From Halorussus salinisoli (GTDB lineage: Archaea; Halobacteriota; Halobacteria; Halobacteriales; Haladaptataceae), in contig SZNP01000004.1 in NCBI GenBank assembly GCA_005239435.1, forward strand, positions 1 through 64,000: DNA of 64,000 nt, given 5' to 3'. The notes under the pieces are model-generated. The model did no database searches, was not told the DNA's origin, and was given only the letters and a program-made list of their open reading frames with translations. Numbering within the stretch: the first letter of the stretch is position 1; every line of letters begins with the position of its first letter. Below, piece by piece: positions 28,408-38,113 of this stretch. Made by a program: the position numbers and the translations under genes.

Positions 28408-28944
28408 TCAGAGCACCTCCTTCCGGAAGACGACGAGCACCGACAGCCCCGCTGCGAACACGACCGTGACCTCACCGAACGTATCGAACGCACGGTAGCC
28501 AGCGAGGATCGCCGTCACGACGTTCTCGATACCGAACTGCGGGACGGACTGCTGGAGATAATACGGGGAAATCCGCTGGAACGGTGGAGCGTCTGGTGAT
28601 CCAACGGCGGGGAGCGAGGGAATTGTCGATCCGATTAGAGCGAGAATCGCCACGACGCCGATTACCGATTTGGGATCGACCTCCCGAGTCACTATTGTGT
28701 CGCCGACCGACCGTCCGGTCTTGGCGATGGTAACGAGAAATAGCGACGTCGTGACGCCCGCACCGACGGCCGCCTCCGTCAGGGCGACGTCCGGTGCCCG
28801 GAGCGTTACCCAGACGATTGCCATTCCGAGGCTGTACGCCGCAAACACTATCGTCGCCGCGAGGACGTCCCGTAGCGACGCCACCACCAAGGCGACGACA
28901 ATCAGGAAGACAGTCAACACCTGCGCCAAGAGGAGCCCGTTCAT
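28408..28944 (-). CDS. Mrp antiporter DUF4040 subunit (MnhA C-terminal-like)
   Basis: The 178-residue protein corresponds to the DUF4040 plus linker region that in bacteria forms the C-terminal end of MnhA. It has VFAAYSLGMAIVWVTLRAPD followed by VALTEAAVGAGVTTSLFLVT, where the PDVALTEAAVG stretch is the strongest family match. About five helices are predicted. It ends in FDTFGEVTVVFAAGLSVLVV, the segment that is often found joined to MnhB. Splitting MnhA into separate large and small genes is a normal haloarchaeal arrangement. It overlaps mnhG by 4 bp. Confidence 0.85.
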   Translation of the reverse strand: MNGLLLAQVLTVFLIVVALVVASLRDVLAATIVFAAYSLGMAIVWVTLRAPDVALTEAAVGAGVTTSLFLVTIAKTGRSVGDTIVTREVDPKSVIGVVAILALIGSTIPSLPAVGSPDAPPFQRISPYYLQQSVPQFGIENVVTAILAGYRAFDTFGEVTVVFAAGLSVLVVFRKEVL

Positions 28945-29258
28945 TCGTCCTCCTCCGCCTCGAGTTCCCAGTGGGGGATTCCCTGAAAGTGGGCCGACCT
29001 CGTGATCGCGTGAGCGGCCACCGGGTTCGTGAGTAACACGAATGCGATGAGGAGCCCGAGTTTGAGGCGTGCGATGCCGGAGTCTAGCACGACGGCGACG
29101 GCCGTTAGGGCGAGCCCAGTCCCCATCGTGTCGCTCTTCGACGTCGCGTGTGCTCGGGCGTACACGTCCGGCAGGCGAACGATGCCGACCGCCGCTACGA
29201 GTGAGAAGAACACGCTCCCAGCGGCTAGCGCGACGACCGCCAGTTCGATTGGTGTCAC
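28941..29258 (-). CDS. mnhG: Na+/H+ antiporter subunit G
   Basis: This 105-residue three-helix protein starts at a GTG at 29258 that overlaps the mnhF stop (GTGA). It carries the MnhG signature GIVRLPDVYARAHATSKSDTMG near residue 25, and the second helix pattern LKLGLLIAFVLLTNPVAAHAI near 70 followed by an acidic tail. A longer upstream frame in the same phase is only the shadow of mnhF. MnhG is essential for complex assembly in bacterial Mrp systems. Confidence 0.92.
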   Translation of the reverse strand: MTPIELAVVALAAGSVFFSLVAAVGIVRLPDVYARAHATSKSDTMGTGLALTAVAVVLDSGIARLKLGLLIAFVLLTNPVAAHAITRSAHFQGIPHWELEAEEDE

Positions 29259-29548
29259 AGCATCCCCCCGCGTTCGACCGAGAACCTGGCGACGCCGAGA
29301 CTCAACATGAAGTTCAGCATCGCGTACACCAGCGCGATGTCGAGAAACCCGGGCTCGTCGAGCGCCCCCGCCACCAGTGCGATGACGACGACAGTCGTCG
29401 TGCCGATGGCGTTGATTGCGACGACCCTGTCCTGTGTCGTCGGTCCTACCGCGGCCCGATACACCAAGAGGAGTGTGAGCGCCACGAGAACGACCGCAGT
29501 CGCGAGTAACGCCGTCGAGACGAGTGATCCCTCCCCAACTCCGATCAC
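29255..29548 (-). CDS. mnhF: Na+/H+ antiporter subunit F
   Basis: This 97-residue three-helix protein starts at a GTG at 29548, overlapping the mnhE stop by 3 bases. The segment YRAAVGPTTQDRVVAINAIG near residue 28 is the MnhF signature (RGPT..DRV.A.N), followed by DIALVYAMLNFMLSLGVARF. It is the second gene in transcription order, as in bacterial E-F-G order. It is an integral membrane component of the Mrp complex. Confidence 0.92.
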   Translation of the reverse strand: MIGVGEGSLVSTALLATAVVLVALTLLLVYRAAVGPTTQDRVVAINAIGTTTVVVIALVAGALDEPGFLDIALVYAMLNFMLSLGVARFSVERGGML

Positions 29549-30516
29549 GGGTCGTCACCTCCGTCGGTATCCGTCACGCCACCGCCGCGGAATACCCAGG
29601 TGACGAGTCTCTGGAGGCGTCCTCCGATCTGGTCGCCCCGGGCACCGGCGGTCAGCGAGTGAACGGTGAACTCCCGTTCGTGGACATCGACCACCAACGT
29701 TCCCGGCGTGAGCGTGATACTACTGGCCAGTACCATCCGCTCGAGTCCCTCCCGGGTGTCCGTCTCGACAGTCCTCATCGACGGGTCGATCGGTAATCGC
29801 GGGTGGAGGATGACGTAGGCAATGGCGACGTTCGCTTTCGCTATCTCCCAGTGGAGCACCGGGAGAAAGGCGACGAAGCGACCGAGTCGCCGCCCCGTTC
29901 GAGCCAGCGTCGGTTCCTCGCTGAACGCGATACGAAAGAGCGCCGCCGCCGTGACGCCGGCGCTGACCGCACCCGTCAGGAAATCCAATCCGCCCACGAA
30001 TCCGCCGATGGCAAGATAGAACAGGTACGTGAAACCGAATATCGCGCCGAGGCGGCGAAGTCCACCGGAATGGATCAGTCGCCGCCGTTCCCAAGTGACT
30101 TCGGCGGGAGCGAGTTCGAGACGAGATACGCCAATCCGCTCACGAAGTCGTTCTACCGACAGTCGAGTGTCGGCCTGCACGATGAGACGCGAGATGTTCT
30201 GATCACCGATGTACTCCAGTACAGCCTCCGTTTGACTGGCCGAATCGCTCCCGTGTAGTCGTACGGTGTCGACCCTCGTCCGAAGTTCCTTTCCGTCGAA
30301 GGTTTCGATCGTCCGTTCGAGGCGCGATTCCACCTCGGAACCGGCTGACCCATCGTCTAAGCGGCTAACTATCAGTACAGCGAAATCGATCACGCCGCCG
30401 AGCTCGGCTCGTGAGTCCCTCGCCTTGCGGAGCGCGTATTCGACCGTCCCGACCGACGATTTGTCTGGTTCGACGACGACGAGAAATATAGGTCGCTGTC
30501 CCGCTTCCTGTGTCAT
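29545..30516 (-). CDS. mnhE: Na+/H+ antiporter subunit E with N-terminal USP-like domain
   Basis: This 323-residue fusion has two parts. Residues 1-150 resemble a universal-stress-protein domain (RPIFLVVVEPDKSSVGTVEY start, DQNISRLIVQADTR near 110), but the Gly-rich ATP loop of UspA is absent, so ATP binding is doubtful. Residues 165-300 are the MnhE module, with two helices, VLHWEIAKANVAIAYVILHP near 225 and SSITLTPGTLVVDVHERE near 268. Bacterial MnhE is about 160 residues and lacks the front domain. It leads the operon, so the promoter lies in 30517-30600. The USP-like part may sense a stress signal, which is inference. Confidence 0.85.
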   Translation of the reverse strand: MTQEAGQRPIFLVVVEPDKSSVGTVEYALRKARDSRAELGGVIDFAVLIVSRLDDGSAGSEVESRLERTIETFDGKELRTRVDTVRLHGSDSASQTEAVLEYIGDQNISRLIVQADTRLSVERLRERIGVSRLELAPAEVTWERRRLIHSGGLRRLGAIFGFTYLFYLAIGGFVGGLDFLTGAVSAGVTAAALFRIAFSEEPTLARTGRRLGRFVAFLPVLHWEIAKANVAIAYVILHPRLPIDPSMRTVETDTREGLERMVLASSITLTPGTLVVDVHEREFTVHSLTAGARGDQIGGRLQRLVTWVFRGGGVTDTDGGDDP

Positions 30517-30598
30517 CGGTTGTCTTGTGTATCTTTCGCGTTGGTGATTAGGTTTCTGACTCTATTATCGAATTACTGTCGTATATCGTCGTCGCACG

Positions 30599-30800
30599 TC
30601 ACAATTGATGTTCGCACAGATGACAGAACCGGGTTGCCGAGAGGACTGGATGGACGAGCTTGTTTCCGAAGCGGTAACCGCACCCCGGGCATTCGCTGGC
30701 CTAGGGATATCAGCGTCGCCCGGATCGCGCGAACCGCTTCGCCGGTTCCCGGGAGTTCGAGACGGTGCTGTACCCCGCCAGTGATGTTATCGAGATTCAT
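30599..30800 (-). pseudogene. Small double-CxxC zinc-ribbon protein, frameshifted
   Basis: On the minus strand the ATG at 30800 begins MNLDNITGGVQHRLELPGTG and runs to ISLGQ. One base out of frame from there, the sequence continues SECPGCGYRFGNKLVHPVL, then RFCHLCEHQL and TGA at 30599. The second part has two Cys-x2-Cys pairs 24 residues apart, a clear zinc-ribbon. The total is 202 bases, one more than 67 codons, so a single inserted base near 30692 would explain the break. Intact, it would be a 66-residue haloarchaeal small zinc-finger protein. It lies between the Mrp operon and a Usp gene. Confidence 0.55.
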
Positions 30801-30899
30801 GAATTGCTCCGTGAACTACGGGACAAGCTCGTAACATCTCGCCCGTCGAAATCACTCTGCCAAACGATGAAGAGAGTAGCCTCCCAAATAGAACCCAGA

Positions 30900-31793
30900 A
30901 TGTATGACCGGATTGTGATCGCTGTGGACGGGAGCAGCGAAGCGAAGCGAGCAGCACGACGTGGTCTCCAACTCGCTCAGGTCTTCGACGCGACCGTCAA
31001 CGTGCTTTCTGTCGTCGAACGAAAAGCACTCCGACTCACAGAAACGTCCGACGAGAAAACCCAGCTACGAGAACGTGGTGAGGAGACCCTCACAGAAATC
31101 GAGAACCTTGCGTCAGAACTCGGCCATCCTGTTACCACGAAACTGACCGAAGGAAGGCCCGCTGTCCAAATTAGCGAGTATGCGAACGAGCAGGACGCAG
31201 ACCTCATCGTCATCGGGAGACAGGGATTGACCGGACTCGGTCGGCGTCTCTTGGGCGGCGTTACCGAGCAGGTCCTCCATCGAAGCGACATCCCCGTGTT
31301 CGTCGTCTCAGGCGGGGACGACGATGGTGAGATAGAGGCCGATTATTCACGAATCCTTATTACGACGGATGGCAGCGAAAACGCCGAAGTGGCGATTCCC
31401 CATGGAACAGCCATCGCGCAGCGCTATGGTTCAGACGTGCACGTTTTGAACGTCGTGGATCTTCAGGCCGCAGGTGGCATGTTCAACGCGGGGGGTCTCG
31501 AAAAAGAGTTCCTCGAACGGCTCAACGCGAGAGGGCAAGAGGCCATTGACAGCGTTGCAAACAAAATCGAGGAATCTGCCCCCGATCTGACTGTGGAGAC
31601 TGCCGTCGAACGGACGGCGTCGTTCGAGGGGGCCGCTGCCGGTGTCCGTGAGTACATCGAGGAAAACGAGGTCGATCTCGTCATAGTGGGATCTCACGGC
31701 CGATCGGATCTCAAGCGTCAACTTATCGGAAGTGTCGCCTCAACCGTGCTTCGGACAGTTGACGTTCCAGTACTGGTCGTAAAACGCTCGTGA
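30900..31793 (+). CDS. Universal stress protein, tandem two-domain
   Basis: This 297-residue protein has two UspA domains from the ATG at 30900 (MYDRIVIAVDGS). The first ends in IGRQGLTGLGRRLLGGVTEQ near residue 110. The second starts YSRILITTDGSENAE near 150 and ends in VGSHGRSDLKRQLIGSVAS near 270. Both keep the G-x2-G-x9-G pattern loosely; the first has GG instead of GS/GT, the second has D for the second Gly. The longer in-frame start at 30765 adds 45 residues with no family match. It sits between the Mrp operon and further ion transporters, so a role in salt or pH stress is plausible. Confidence 0.85.
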   Translation: MYDRIVIAVDGSSEAKRAARRGLQLAQVFDATVNVLSVVERKALRLTETSDEKTQLRERGEETLTEIENLASELGHPVTTKLTEGRPAVQISEYANEQDADLIVIGRQGLTGLGRRLLGGVTEQVLHRSDIPVFVVSGGDDDGEIEADYSRILITTDGSENAEVAIPHGTAIAQRYGSDVHVLNVVDLQAAGGMFNAGGLEKEFLERLNARGQEAIDSVANKIEESAPDLTVETAVERTASFEGAAAGVREYIEENEVDLVIVGSHGRSDLKRQLIGSVASTVLRTVDVPVLVVKRS

Positions 31794-31929
31794 CGCACTC
31801 TATTTGGTTCTGGTGTCGCCCTGTATAGGACAGATTTCATGTTCTCACAGTCAACCACGCGGTTTCGTCCGCAACGCCGTAGAGTACGCTTGCTTCTATT
31901 TTCGCAAGGGGCCTATTTCAGCACGCCAA

Positions 31930-32324
31930 TTATGGTATGATAGTGGACGGGACTTCGGCAGCACGAACGACGGTCTCTGCGGCGCTTCCAATGAGCACAC
32001 GACCGATCCGACCAGTTCCATGGTGGCCCATAATGACGTGGTCGTATTCCCGCTCTTCAACAAGACGCAGGATGTCCTTTCCGACACGATTAGCGTAGCC
32101 AGGCTCCGACAGCCGGAGACTCGTGACGATTTCCGGCTCGTCTTTGAGGCCAGCATCGGCTACAACTTCTTCAGCTCGTTTGAGGACTTCACTCGTTTCC
32201 TTTCCCTGATAGTCCGTGATGTGTACGACGTGAAGCGTTCCCTCGTATCGTCGTACGAATTCAGTAGCAAACTCTAATGCACGGAAGCTACAGTCCGACC
32301 CATCTACCGGACGAGGACGTCCAT
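31930..32324 (-). pseudogene. Universal stress protein, frameshifted at residue 5-6
   Basis: The natural start is the ATG at 32324, reading MDVLV. The frame then runs into CGG-TAG, whereas one base later it continues PVDGSDCSFRALEFATEFVR and stays open to the stop at 31930. The family motif is M..VLVPVDGSD, so one C is missing in the GTCCCGGTA context near 32311. Downstream, MGHHGTGRIGRVLIGSAAET is an intact ATP-binding loop (G-x2-G-x9-GS). A protein could still be made from an ATG at 32346 that reads in the later frame, but it would lack the first beta strand. Either a young pseudogene or a one-base sequence error. Confidence 0.65.
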
Positions 32325-32549
32325 GGGACTCTCTACTTGGTATCAATCATTAAATGTACTCGTATTTTGTGGCTTGGTAGTTTTCCTACAACCAACGATA
32401 CAGGCATCATTTGACTGAGATGACTAGCCGAGTCCAAGTCATTCAGTTGAGGCTGGAGACTAACGGGAACTACGAGTACGAGGGACACAGCAAATCATGG
32501 AGGACGATAGATACGTTTTTCTTGGTGTCGGCCGACCTGTCGCCCACGC

Positions 32550-32723
32550 ATGTCCGAGGCTGAAACCTGCGAGCGCCACGCCTGGGCGTCTGTCGGCGTA
32601 GTGACCCGGGATGGATCAGTCTACAGGATCTGGGAGTGCGAGAATTGTCCGGTCTGGACCGCGGAGCAGTTCGACCCCGACTACGAACGACAATGGGACG
32701 ATACCTGGCTGGCCGAGCGCTGA
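32550..32723 (+). CDS. Small Cys-containing protein, function unknown
   Basis: The 57-residue frame (MSEAETCERHAWASVGVVTR...) ends with a TGA 1 base before the antiporter start. Cys-x2-His near residues 7-10 and Cys-x2-Cys near 31-34 (WECENCPVW) suggest a small zinc-binding fold. The C-terminus is rich in Trp and acidic residues. The tight spacing to the next gene suggests one operon. I recall similar short haloarchaeal proteins but no assigned function. Confidence 0.6.
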   Translation: MSEAETCERHAWASVGVVTRDGSVYRIWECENCPVWTAEQFDPDYERQWDDTWLAER

Positions 32724-32724
32724 C

Positions 32725-33714
32725 ATGCCGGTCTCGGGTGAGTTGGTGTCCCTGGTCTCTATCGGCGCGGTTGCGCTGTACACCCTCGTGACTGCGGCGA
32801 GTCGTGCGATCGACCGGCTGCTGGCGCTCGCCGAGTACTACGATGTCGACGAGGTACTCGTCGGAATGACCATTCTCGCCGTGGGAACGAGCTTGCCGGA
32901 GATAAGTTCCCATTTCATCGCATCACTGGGAATCCTCTCCGGGACTCTGGATTACCAGACTACGTCCGCCGTCGTCATCGGCGGTAACACCGGCTCTTCG
33001 ACCGTCCAGCAGCTTCTTCTTGTCGGAATCCTCCTCATCGGGTACGGCAGTCTCGACCTCACCGGAACGTTCGTCCGCGAGATCTACCTGCCTATGCTAG
33101 GCGTGTTCGTCGTGACGATAGTTCTCGCCTGGGATGGAACTATCAGCCGGCTGGACGGGGTCCTGTTCCTAGCTCTCTACCTCGTGTATGTCGGGGCAAG
33201 TGTCACCCGTCGGGAGCGGACGCAGACGCTTCGAGAACCGCCGAGCGTCAATCCTCGCAGAGATGCGGTCGTCGCAATAGGTCTGCTCGTCCTGGTTCTG
33301 CTCTCTGCATCGCTCATGCTGTCGGTCCTCGAGGGGGTCATCGACATGCTTGCTCTCGGTGGGTCAATGGTCGGAATCGTGACCATCGGCGTGGCCGCCG
33401 CGCTGCCAGAGTTGACGGCCGTGATGGACGCTATCCGTCGGCGGTCACCAAACGTCGCGCTCGGAACACTCGTCGGGAGCAACATCGTCAACCCCCTCGT
33501 CGGCATCGGCATCGGTGGCGCAATCTCCACCTACTACGTCCCATCGGCCGTCATCCTCTGGGACCTCCCGTTCAAACTCGTGACTGGTGCTGGGTTGCTC
33601 GGGTGGACGCTGTACGTGAAAGACGGAGAACTCACGCGGACGGAGGGAGGCTATCTGTTGGGATTGTATTTCGTATTCGTGGTCGGGCGCCTGCTGTTGT
33701 TCCCAGGGCAGTAG
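32725..33714 (+). CDS. Sodium/calcium antiporter family protein (CaCA superfamily)
   Basis: This 329-residue membrane protein has about 10 helices and two inverted alpha-repeats: VGTSLPEISSHFIASLG near residue 52 and VAAALPELTAVMDAI with LVGSNIVNPLVGIGIGG near 225-260. These carry the Glu and Asn residues that bind the ion in YrbG/NCX_Mj-type exchangers. It exchanges Ca2+ or another cation against Na+ or H+. I take the ATG at 32725 (MPVSGELVSLV), 1 bp after the small Cys protein; a longer in-frame start at 32611 overlaps that gene. A P-type cation ATPase follows, so both probably manage divalent cations. Confidence 0.85.
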   Translation: MPVSGELVSLVSIGAVALYTLVTAASRAIDRLLALAEYYDVDEVLVGMTILAVGTSLPEISSHFIASLGILSGTLDYQTTSAVVIGGNTGSSTVQQLLLVGILLIGYGSLDLTGTFVREIYLPMLGVFVVTIVLAWDGTISRLDGVLFLALYLVYVGASVTRRERTQTLREPPSVNPRRDAVVAIGLLVLVLLSASLMLSVLEGVIDMLALGGSMVGIVTIGVAAALPELTAVMDAIRRRSPNVALGTLVGSNIVNPLVGIGIGGAISTYYVPSAVILWDLPFKLVTGAGLLGWTLYVKDGELTRTEGGYLLGLYFVFVVGRLLLFPGQ

Positions 33715-33868
33715 TCCGCCACCAACTGCTGTGGCTTACCCGGGTCGGTACTCGCGCTTCAAACCAACGTTCCCGACAGGTAATGATAGTTCAAGCTCGT
33801 TCGTCGACGATACTGTCGGCAGAGTCTCTCCGACAATTCCCAAGTGTGACGGGAGTGAACATCCGGTA

Positions 33869-36460
33869 ATGAACGACCGCCCGCACAGCCGTTCGGCCGA
33901 AGCGGTTCTGGAGGCCCACGATACCTCCAGGGAGGGACTCACTTCAGGGGAGGCCCAGCAACGGCTCGCGGAATACGGCGAGAACGAGGTCGTTCAGGCC
34001 AGCGAGCGAACGCCGGTAGCGATCTTCGTTGCGCAGTTCAACAGCGTGCTCATCTGGGTTCTGGTGGCGGCAGCTGTGCTCTCGGCCTGGGCCGGCCACA
34101 CCGTCGATGCCGTTCTTATCGTCGTCATCGTCGTCGTGAACGGTGTCTTCGGATTTGTCCAGGATTACCGCGCCGAGCAGAGTCTCGAAGCGCTCCGTGA
34201 AATGACTGCGCCAACGGCGACCGTCCGCCGGGACGGAACGACTATCGAGATTGACGCGACCGAACTCGTTCCCGGCGACGTGATCGAACTGGAGAGTGGC
34301 GACGTCGTCCCCGCGGACGGACGGCTACTCGAAGATATCGACCTCGAAGTTGATGAGGCGGCACTCACCGGCGAGAGTGCGCCAGTCTTGAAGTCGCCCG
34401 AACCAGTCGATTCCGATACACCACTCGCCGAGCGTGAGAGCATGGTATTCAATAGCACGAATGTCACGCGCGGCAGGGCAGTCGCCGTTGTCACTGCGAC
34501 CGGGATGGACACAGAGGTCGGTTCGATTGCACGAGAGCTTGCGGCTACTGAAGAGACACAGACACCGCTCCAGGAGGAACTGGACGAGCTCGGCCGTCGG
34601 CTCGGTCTCGGTGTGTTCGCACTCGCCGCGCTCGTAATCCCGCTGTTGCTGGTTCAGGACACGCCACCCGTAGAAGCGGGGCTCACCGCGGTGTCGCTGG
34701 CCGTCGCCGCCATCCCCGAGGGACTGCCGGCCGTGGTGACGCTGACCCTCGCACTGGGAGTGCGGACGATGGCCGAGGAGAACGCGCTCGTTCGCCGCCT
34801 TCCCGCCGTCGAGGCACTCGGCTCGGTAGATGTCATCTGCACCGACAAAACCGGGACGCTCACCGAGGGACAGATGACCATCAGCCGGGTGTGGGTAAAC
34901 GACGCTGTCGTCGAACTCGCCGAAACTGCCGGTGAACCCCCGTCCGACCGCATCGACCTCCTGTTGCGGGCTGGAGCGCTCTGCAACGACGCCACCGCCG
35001 AGGAGGGCGATCCGACCGAGCAGGCGCTGGTCGAGGCGGCCGAAGATCACGGAATTGACGTCGAGGCTCTCCGCGAGGAGCACCCCCGAACCGACGAGTT
35101 TCCGTTCTCTTCCGAGCAGAAGTGGATGGGAACCGTCCACGGCGACGCAGGGTACGTCAAGGGCGCCCCGGAGGTCGTCCTCTCGAAGTCCTCTCGCGTG
35201 TTCACCGACGACGGACCGACCGATCTCACCCCGGAGGCAGCCGACCGCGTCCACGAACAAGTCCGGACGTTCGCCGACGAGGCCCTCCGCGTGCTCGCGA
35301 TCGCCTACACGGAGGACCCGGAGAACTTGGAGGACGACCTGGTGTTCGTCGGACTCGTCGGGATGATCGACCCGCCACGAACGGAGGTCGCCGACGCTCT
35401 CGCGGCGACCGAGCGGGCCGGGATCGACGTGAAGATGATCACCGGCGACAACGTCCGCACGGCCGCCGCTATCGCGGGGTCGCTCGGAATGGAACAGGAG
35501 GTGATAGAGGGGCGTGAGCTTGACCAGCTGGACGACGAGGAGCTGTCAGAACGGGTCGAGGAGGTCAACGTGTTCGCTCGTACGTCTCCCGAACACAAAG
35601 TGCGCATCTTGCAGGCGCTCAAGGAGAACGGCCACGTCGTCGCAATGACGGGTGACGGCGTCAATGACGCGCCAGCGCTGAAGAACGCTGACGTCGGGGT
35701 CGCAATGGGCGTCCGAGGGACCGACGTGGCCAAACACGCAAGCGATATGGTCCTGCTGGACGACAACTACGCCACCATCGAGCGGGCAATCGAACGCGGT
35801 CGAGCCATCTTCGACAACCTCTGGAAGTTCGTCGCCTTCCTGCTTAGTGCGAACGTGGCGGAAGTCGCGCTCGTCTTTCTCGCGTCGCTGTACGGCTATC
35901 TCGTGCTCCCGGCGGTCCAACTGCTGTGGATCAATCTGCTCACCGACGGGTTGCCCGCGCTGGCGCTGGGTGCGGACCCGCAGAGCGGCGACGTGATGGA
36001 GCGACCGCCGCGCGATCCCGACAGGGGCATTATCGGACGTCCCATGCTCGGACTCATCGGGGGTGCCGGGACAGTATCGACCGTGCTCATGCTCGGGTTG
36101 ATGTTCTATGTGCTCAGTGGAGCGGCCGCGATTACGCCGTACGCGATGACGATGGTGTTCACGGGCTTCGTCTTCCTCGAGTTCGAGAAACTGTACGTCA
36201 TCCGCTGGCTCCGCGAAACCCCGACGTTCTCGAATCGGTGGCTCGCACTCGCGGTTGGGCTGTCGATTTTACTACAGCTTGGCGTATTGTATACCCCGGT
36301 CAATCAACACTTCGGAACAGTACCACTTGAGCTCGAAGACTGGGGAATCATTGGCGCTGTACTCGTCATCGGCCTCCCCGCATACCTCGCCATCGGTTCT
36401 ACAATCAAACGATATCTCCCCTCGACGAGATCTCCGGTGAAGACTCCCCCTGAGGAATAA
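33869..36460 (+). CDS. Cation-transporting P-type ATPase (Ca2+/SERCA-PMR1 type)
   Basis: This 863-residue P2-type ATPase has a cation-ATPase N-terminal domain (residues 1-70), actuator loop TGES near 170, PEGLP in helix M4 near 283, phosphorylation motif DKTGTLTEG near 326, KGAPE near 432, TGDN near 528, [11 protein letters not shown] near 594 and a final set of about six helices with [13 protein letters not shown]. The PEGLP and NLLTDGLPA segments resemble Ca2+ or Ca2+/Mn2+ pumps rather than heavy-metal pumps, which lack the CPC motif here. I use the ATG at 33869 ([11 protein letters not shown]); an upstream in-frame start adds 46 unmatched residues. It probably exports Ca2+ or Mn2+; Na+/K+ pumping by related enzymes cannot be excluded. 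Confidence 0.88.
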   Translation: MNDRPHSRSAEAVLEAHDTSREGLTSGEAQQRLAEYGENEVVQASERTPVAIFVAQFNSVLIWVLVAAAVLSAWAGHTVDAVLIVVIVVVNGVFGFVQDYRAEQSLEALREMTAPTATVRRDGTTIEIDATELVPGDVIELESGDVVPADGRLLEDIDLEVDEAALTGESAPVLKSPEPVDSDTPLAERESMVFNSTNVTRGRAVAVVTATGMDTEVGSIARELAATEETQTPLQEELDELGRRLGLGVFALAALVIPLLLVQDTPPVEAGLTAVSLAVAAIPEGLPAVVTLTLALGVRTMAEENALVRRLPAVEALGSVDVICTDKTGTLTEGQMTISRVWVNDAVVELAETAGEPPSDRIDLLLRAGALCNDATAEEGDPTEQALVEAAEDHGIDVEALREEHPRTDEFPFSSEQKWMGTVHGDAGYVKGAPEVVLSKSSRVFTDDGPTDLTPEAADRVHEQVRTFADEALRVLAIAYTEDPENLEDDLVFVGLVGMIDPPRTEVADALAATERAGIDVKMITGDNVRTAAAIAGSLGMEQEVIEGRELDQLDDEELSERVEEVNVFARTSPEHKVRILQALKENGHVVAMTGDGVNDAPALKNADVGVAMGVRGTDVAKHASDMVLLDDNYATIERAIERGRAIFDNLWKFVAFLLSANVAEVALVFLASLYGYLVLPAVQLLWINLLTDGLPALALGADPQSGDVMERPPRDPDRGIIGRPMLGLIGGAGTVSTVLMLGLMFYVLSGAAAITPYAMTMVFTGFVFLEFEKLYVIRWLRETPTFSNRWLALAVGLSILLQLGVLYTPVNQHFGTVPLELEDWGIIGAVLVIGLPAYLAIGSTIKRYLPSTRSPVKTPPEE

Positions 36461-36607
36461 GAAAGCCAGTGGTAGACCTCGAGTTCAGTTGGGAATCGGA
36501 GTTCATTATACTCGCATACGTCCGGTTTCCAATTGCCCTCGTAATTGCAGGTGAGAACCCACAGAGAATGACTTGAACCACGACGAAATAGCTATTCGGG
36601 CTGCCCG

Positions 36608-37336
36608 TCACTGTGCTGTCCACCCACCGTCGACGGGGATGTTCGCGCCTGTGATATACGAGGCCTCGTCGGAGACGAGGAACATTGCCAGGCCAGCGAT
36701 CTCTTCTGGTTGTGCTACCCGTCCCATCGGTGTCTGGCCGTGGACGTATTCGTAGAACTCCTCCTGGCCGAAGGCGGGTTCGGTCATCGGCGTGTCGACG
36801 AATCCCGGACAAATGCTGTTAACTCGCACGTTCTGTTTGGCGTAATCGACAGCGACCGACCGCGTGAAGTTGACGATGCCGCCTTTGGCCGTCGCATAGG
36901 CAGTCGCTCCCGGGCCAGCAACGAGCCCGTAGATTGATGCGATGTTGACGATGCTCCCCTCGGACTCCTTCAGGTGTGGCATCGCTGCCCGCGTCCCGTG
37001 CATGACGCCGTTCAGATTGATCCGCATCACGTCGTGCCAGTCGTCGAGCGACATCTCCTCGACCGTCCCGACGCGGCCAATCCCCGCGTTGTTCACCATC
37101 ACATCCAACTGGTCGTACTTCTCGACGGTTGCCTCGACGAGCGCTTCGACCTGCTCGTACTCTGCGACGTCACATTGGGTGAAGTCACAACCGAGTTCCT
37201 CGGCCGCTTCTTCTCCTGCATCAGCCGACCGATTTGCGATAACGACCTCGGCACCGTACTCTTTGTACTTCGCAGCAGTTGCTTTGCCGATCCCTGTCGA
37301 TCCGCCAGTAACGATTGCGACCTTGTTATCAAGCAT
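36608..37336 (-). CDS. SDR family NAD(P)-dependent oxidoreductase
   Basis: This 242-residue classical short-chain dehydrogenase has cofactor loop TGGSTGIGKA near residue 9, NNAG near 83, catalytic Ser in NIASIYG near 133 and YATAK near 148 (Tyr-x3-Lys). C-terminal PGFVDTPM and SDEASYITGANIPVDGGW are the usual closing motifs. An Asn-Arg after the second strand (VVIANRS) may favour NADP but is not decisive. I start at the ATG at 37336 (MLDNKVAIV); another ATG 9 bases upstream is possible. The substrate is unknown and no pathway neighbours are visible; the flanking genes are a cation pump and a broken membrane protein. Confidence 0.85.
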   Translation of the reverse strand: MLDNKVAIVTGGSTGIGKATAAKYKEYGAEVVIANRSADAGEEAAEELGCDFTQCDVAEYEQVEALVEATVEKYDQLDVMVNNAGIGRVGTVEEMSLDDWHDVMRINLNGVMHGTRAAMPHLKESEGSIVNIASIYGLVAGPGATAYATAKGGIVNFTRSVAVDYAKQNVRVNSICPGFVDTPMTEPAFGQEEFYEYVHGQTPMGRVAQPEEIAGLAMFLVSDEASYITGANIPVDGGWTAQ

Positions 37337-37456
37337 GGAAGCCATCCACAATACTCTTTCCGACGTCTAAAACATCGGGATGAGTTTCAGGAGTGTGGTA
37401 TTCCTTGAGAAATCGGTCATTCTGTGTGCTCGGATGACACCACCGATTCGCCGAGA

Positions 37457-38113
37457 TCACTCGGACGGATCTTCCGCACCAGCCTCGCTTTCGGCGTCGG
37501 GTTGCGGATCTCCCCCGGTCTGTTTCTCCTGCGCCTCGCCCCAGCCACCGGCGTCGGTTACCTCGAACAACTTCCCCCAATCCGCGTCGTCTTCGCTTTC
37601 CGGGAGCTGGTCCCGTAACTGCCAGAAATCGGATTCCGGTACTACTGTACTAACGAAATCGAACGAGTAGATGACCGACGTCGGAAGTCCGGCTTCCGCG
37701 ATACTCGGCGGTGTCTTTCCCGCGAAGGTCGCTGGGAGGATTTCCGAGAGCCACAGCGATGCGATTAGTACGGCCAATAACAGATGGAACCCGACGTGTA
37801 TCCGGACCGAAGTTTCCCTGATTGATTACTTGAGTGCATCTGCGTCTAGTCGAACCATTCCGCCGACGAACGTGAACAGCGTTAACCAGAGCAATGTGGT
37901 GTATACCAGATACAGCCCGTTGAATGCGGTCATAAACGCGTAGGACGCGTAGGTGTAGAGCAGATACCCCGTCACCCCGAGCCAGACGACGTATCCCCGG
38001 AGCGACCCGCGAACGGCAAAGTACAACGACGCGGCCAGGGCGGGGACGGCAACCACGAGCGTCAGCAAGTCTTGGCCGTAAACCTGTGGAAGGAGCACCG
38101 CCGCTCTGCATAG
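37457..38113 (-). pseudogene. Membrane protein with internal stop, fused to a foreign tail
   Basis: From about 38113 the minus strand reads AAVLLPQVYGQDLLTLVVAV and a run of helices to VGGMVRLDADALK, then TAA at 37826. The same frame continues SIRETSVRIHVGFHLLLAVL with IASLWLSEILPATFAGKTPP and PTSVIYSFDF, which matches the next helices of the same family of bacterial/haloarchaeal membrane proteins (a Q codon CAA to TAA would explain the stop). After about 37655 the sequence changes to a hydrophilic acidic tail ending at 37457 that does not fit a membrane protein. So there is a nonsense change and probably a deletion junction. No start codon is obvious at the upstream end. Function unknown. 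Confidence 0.55.
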
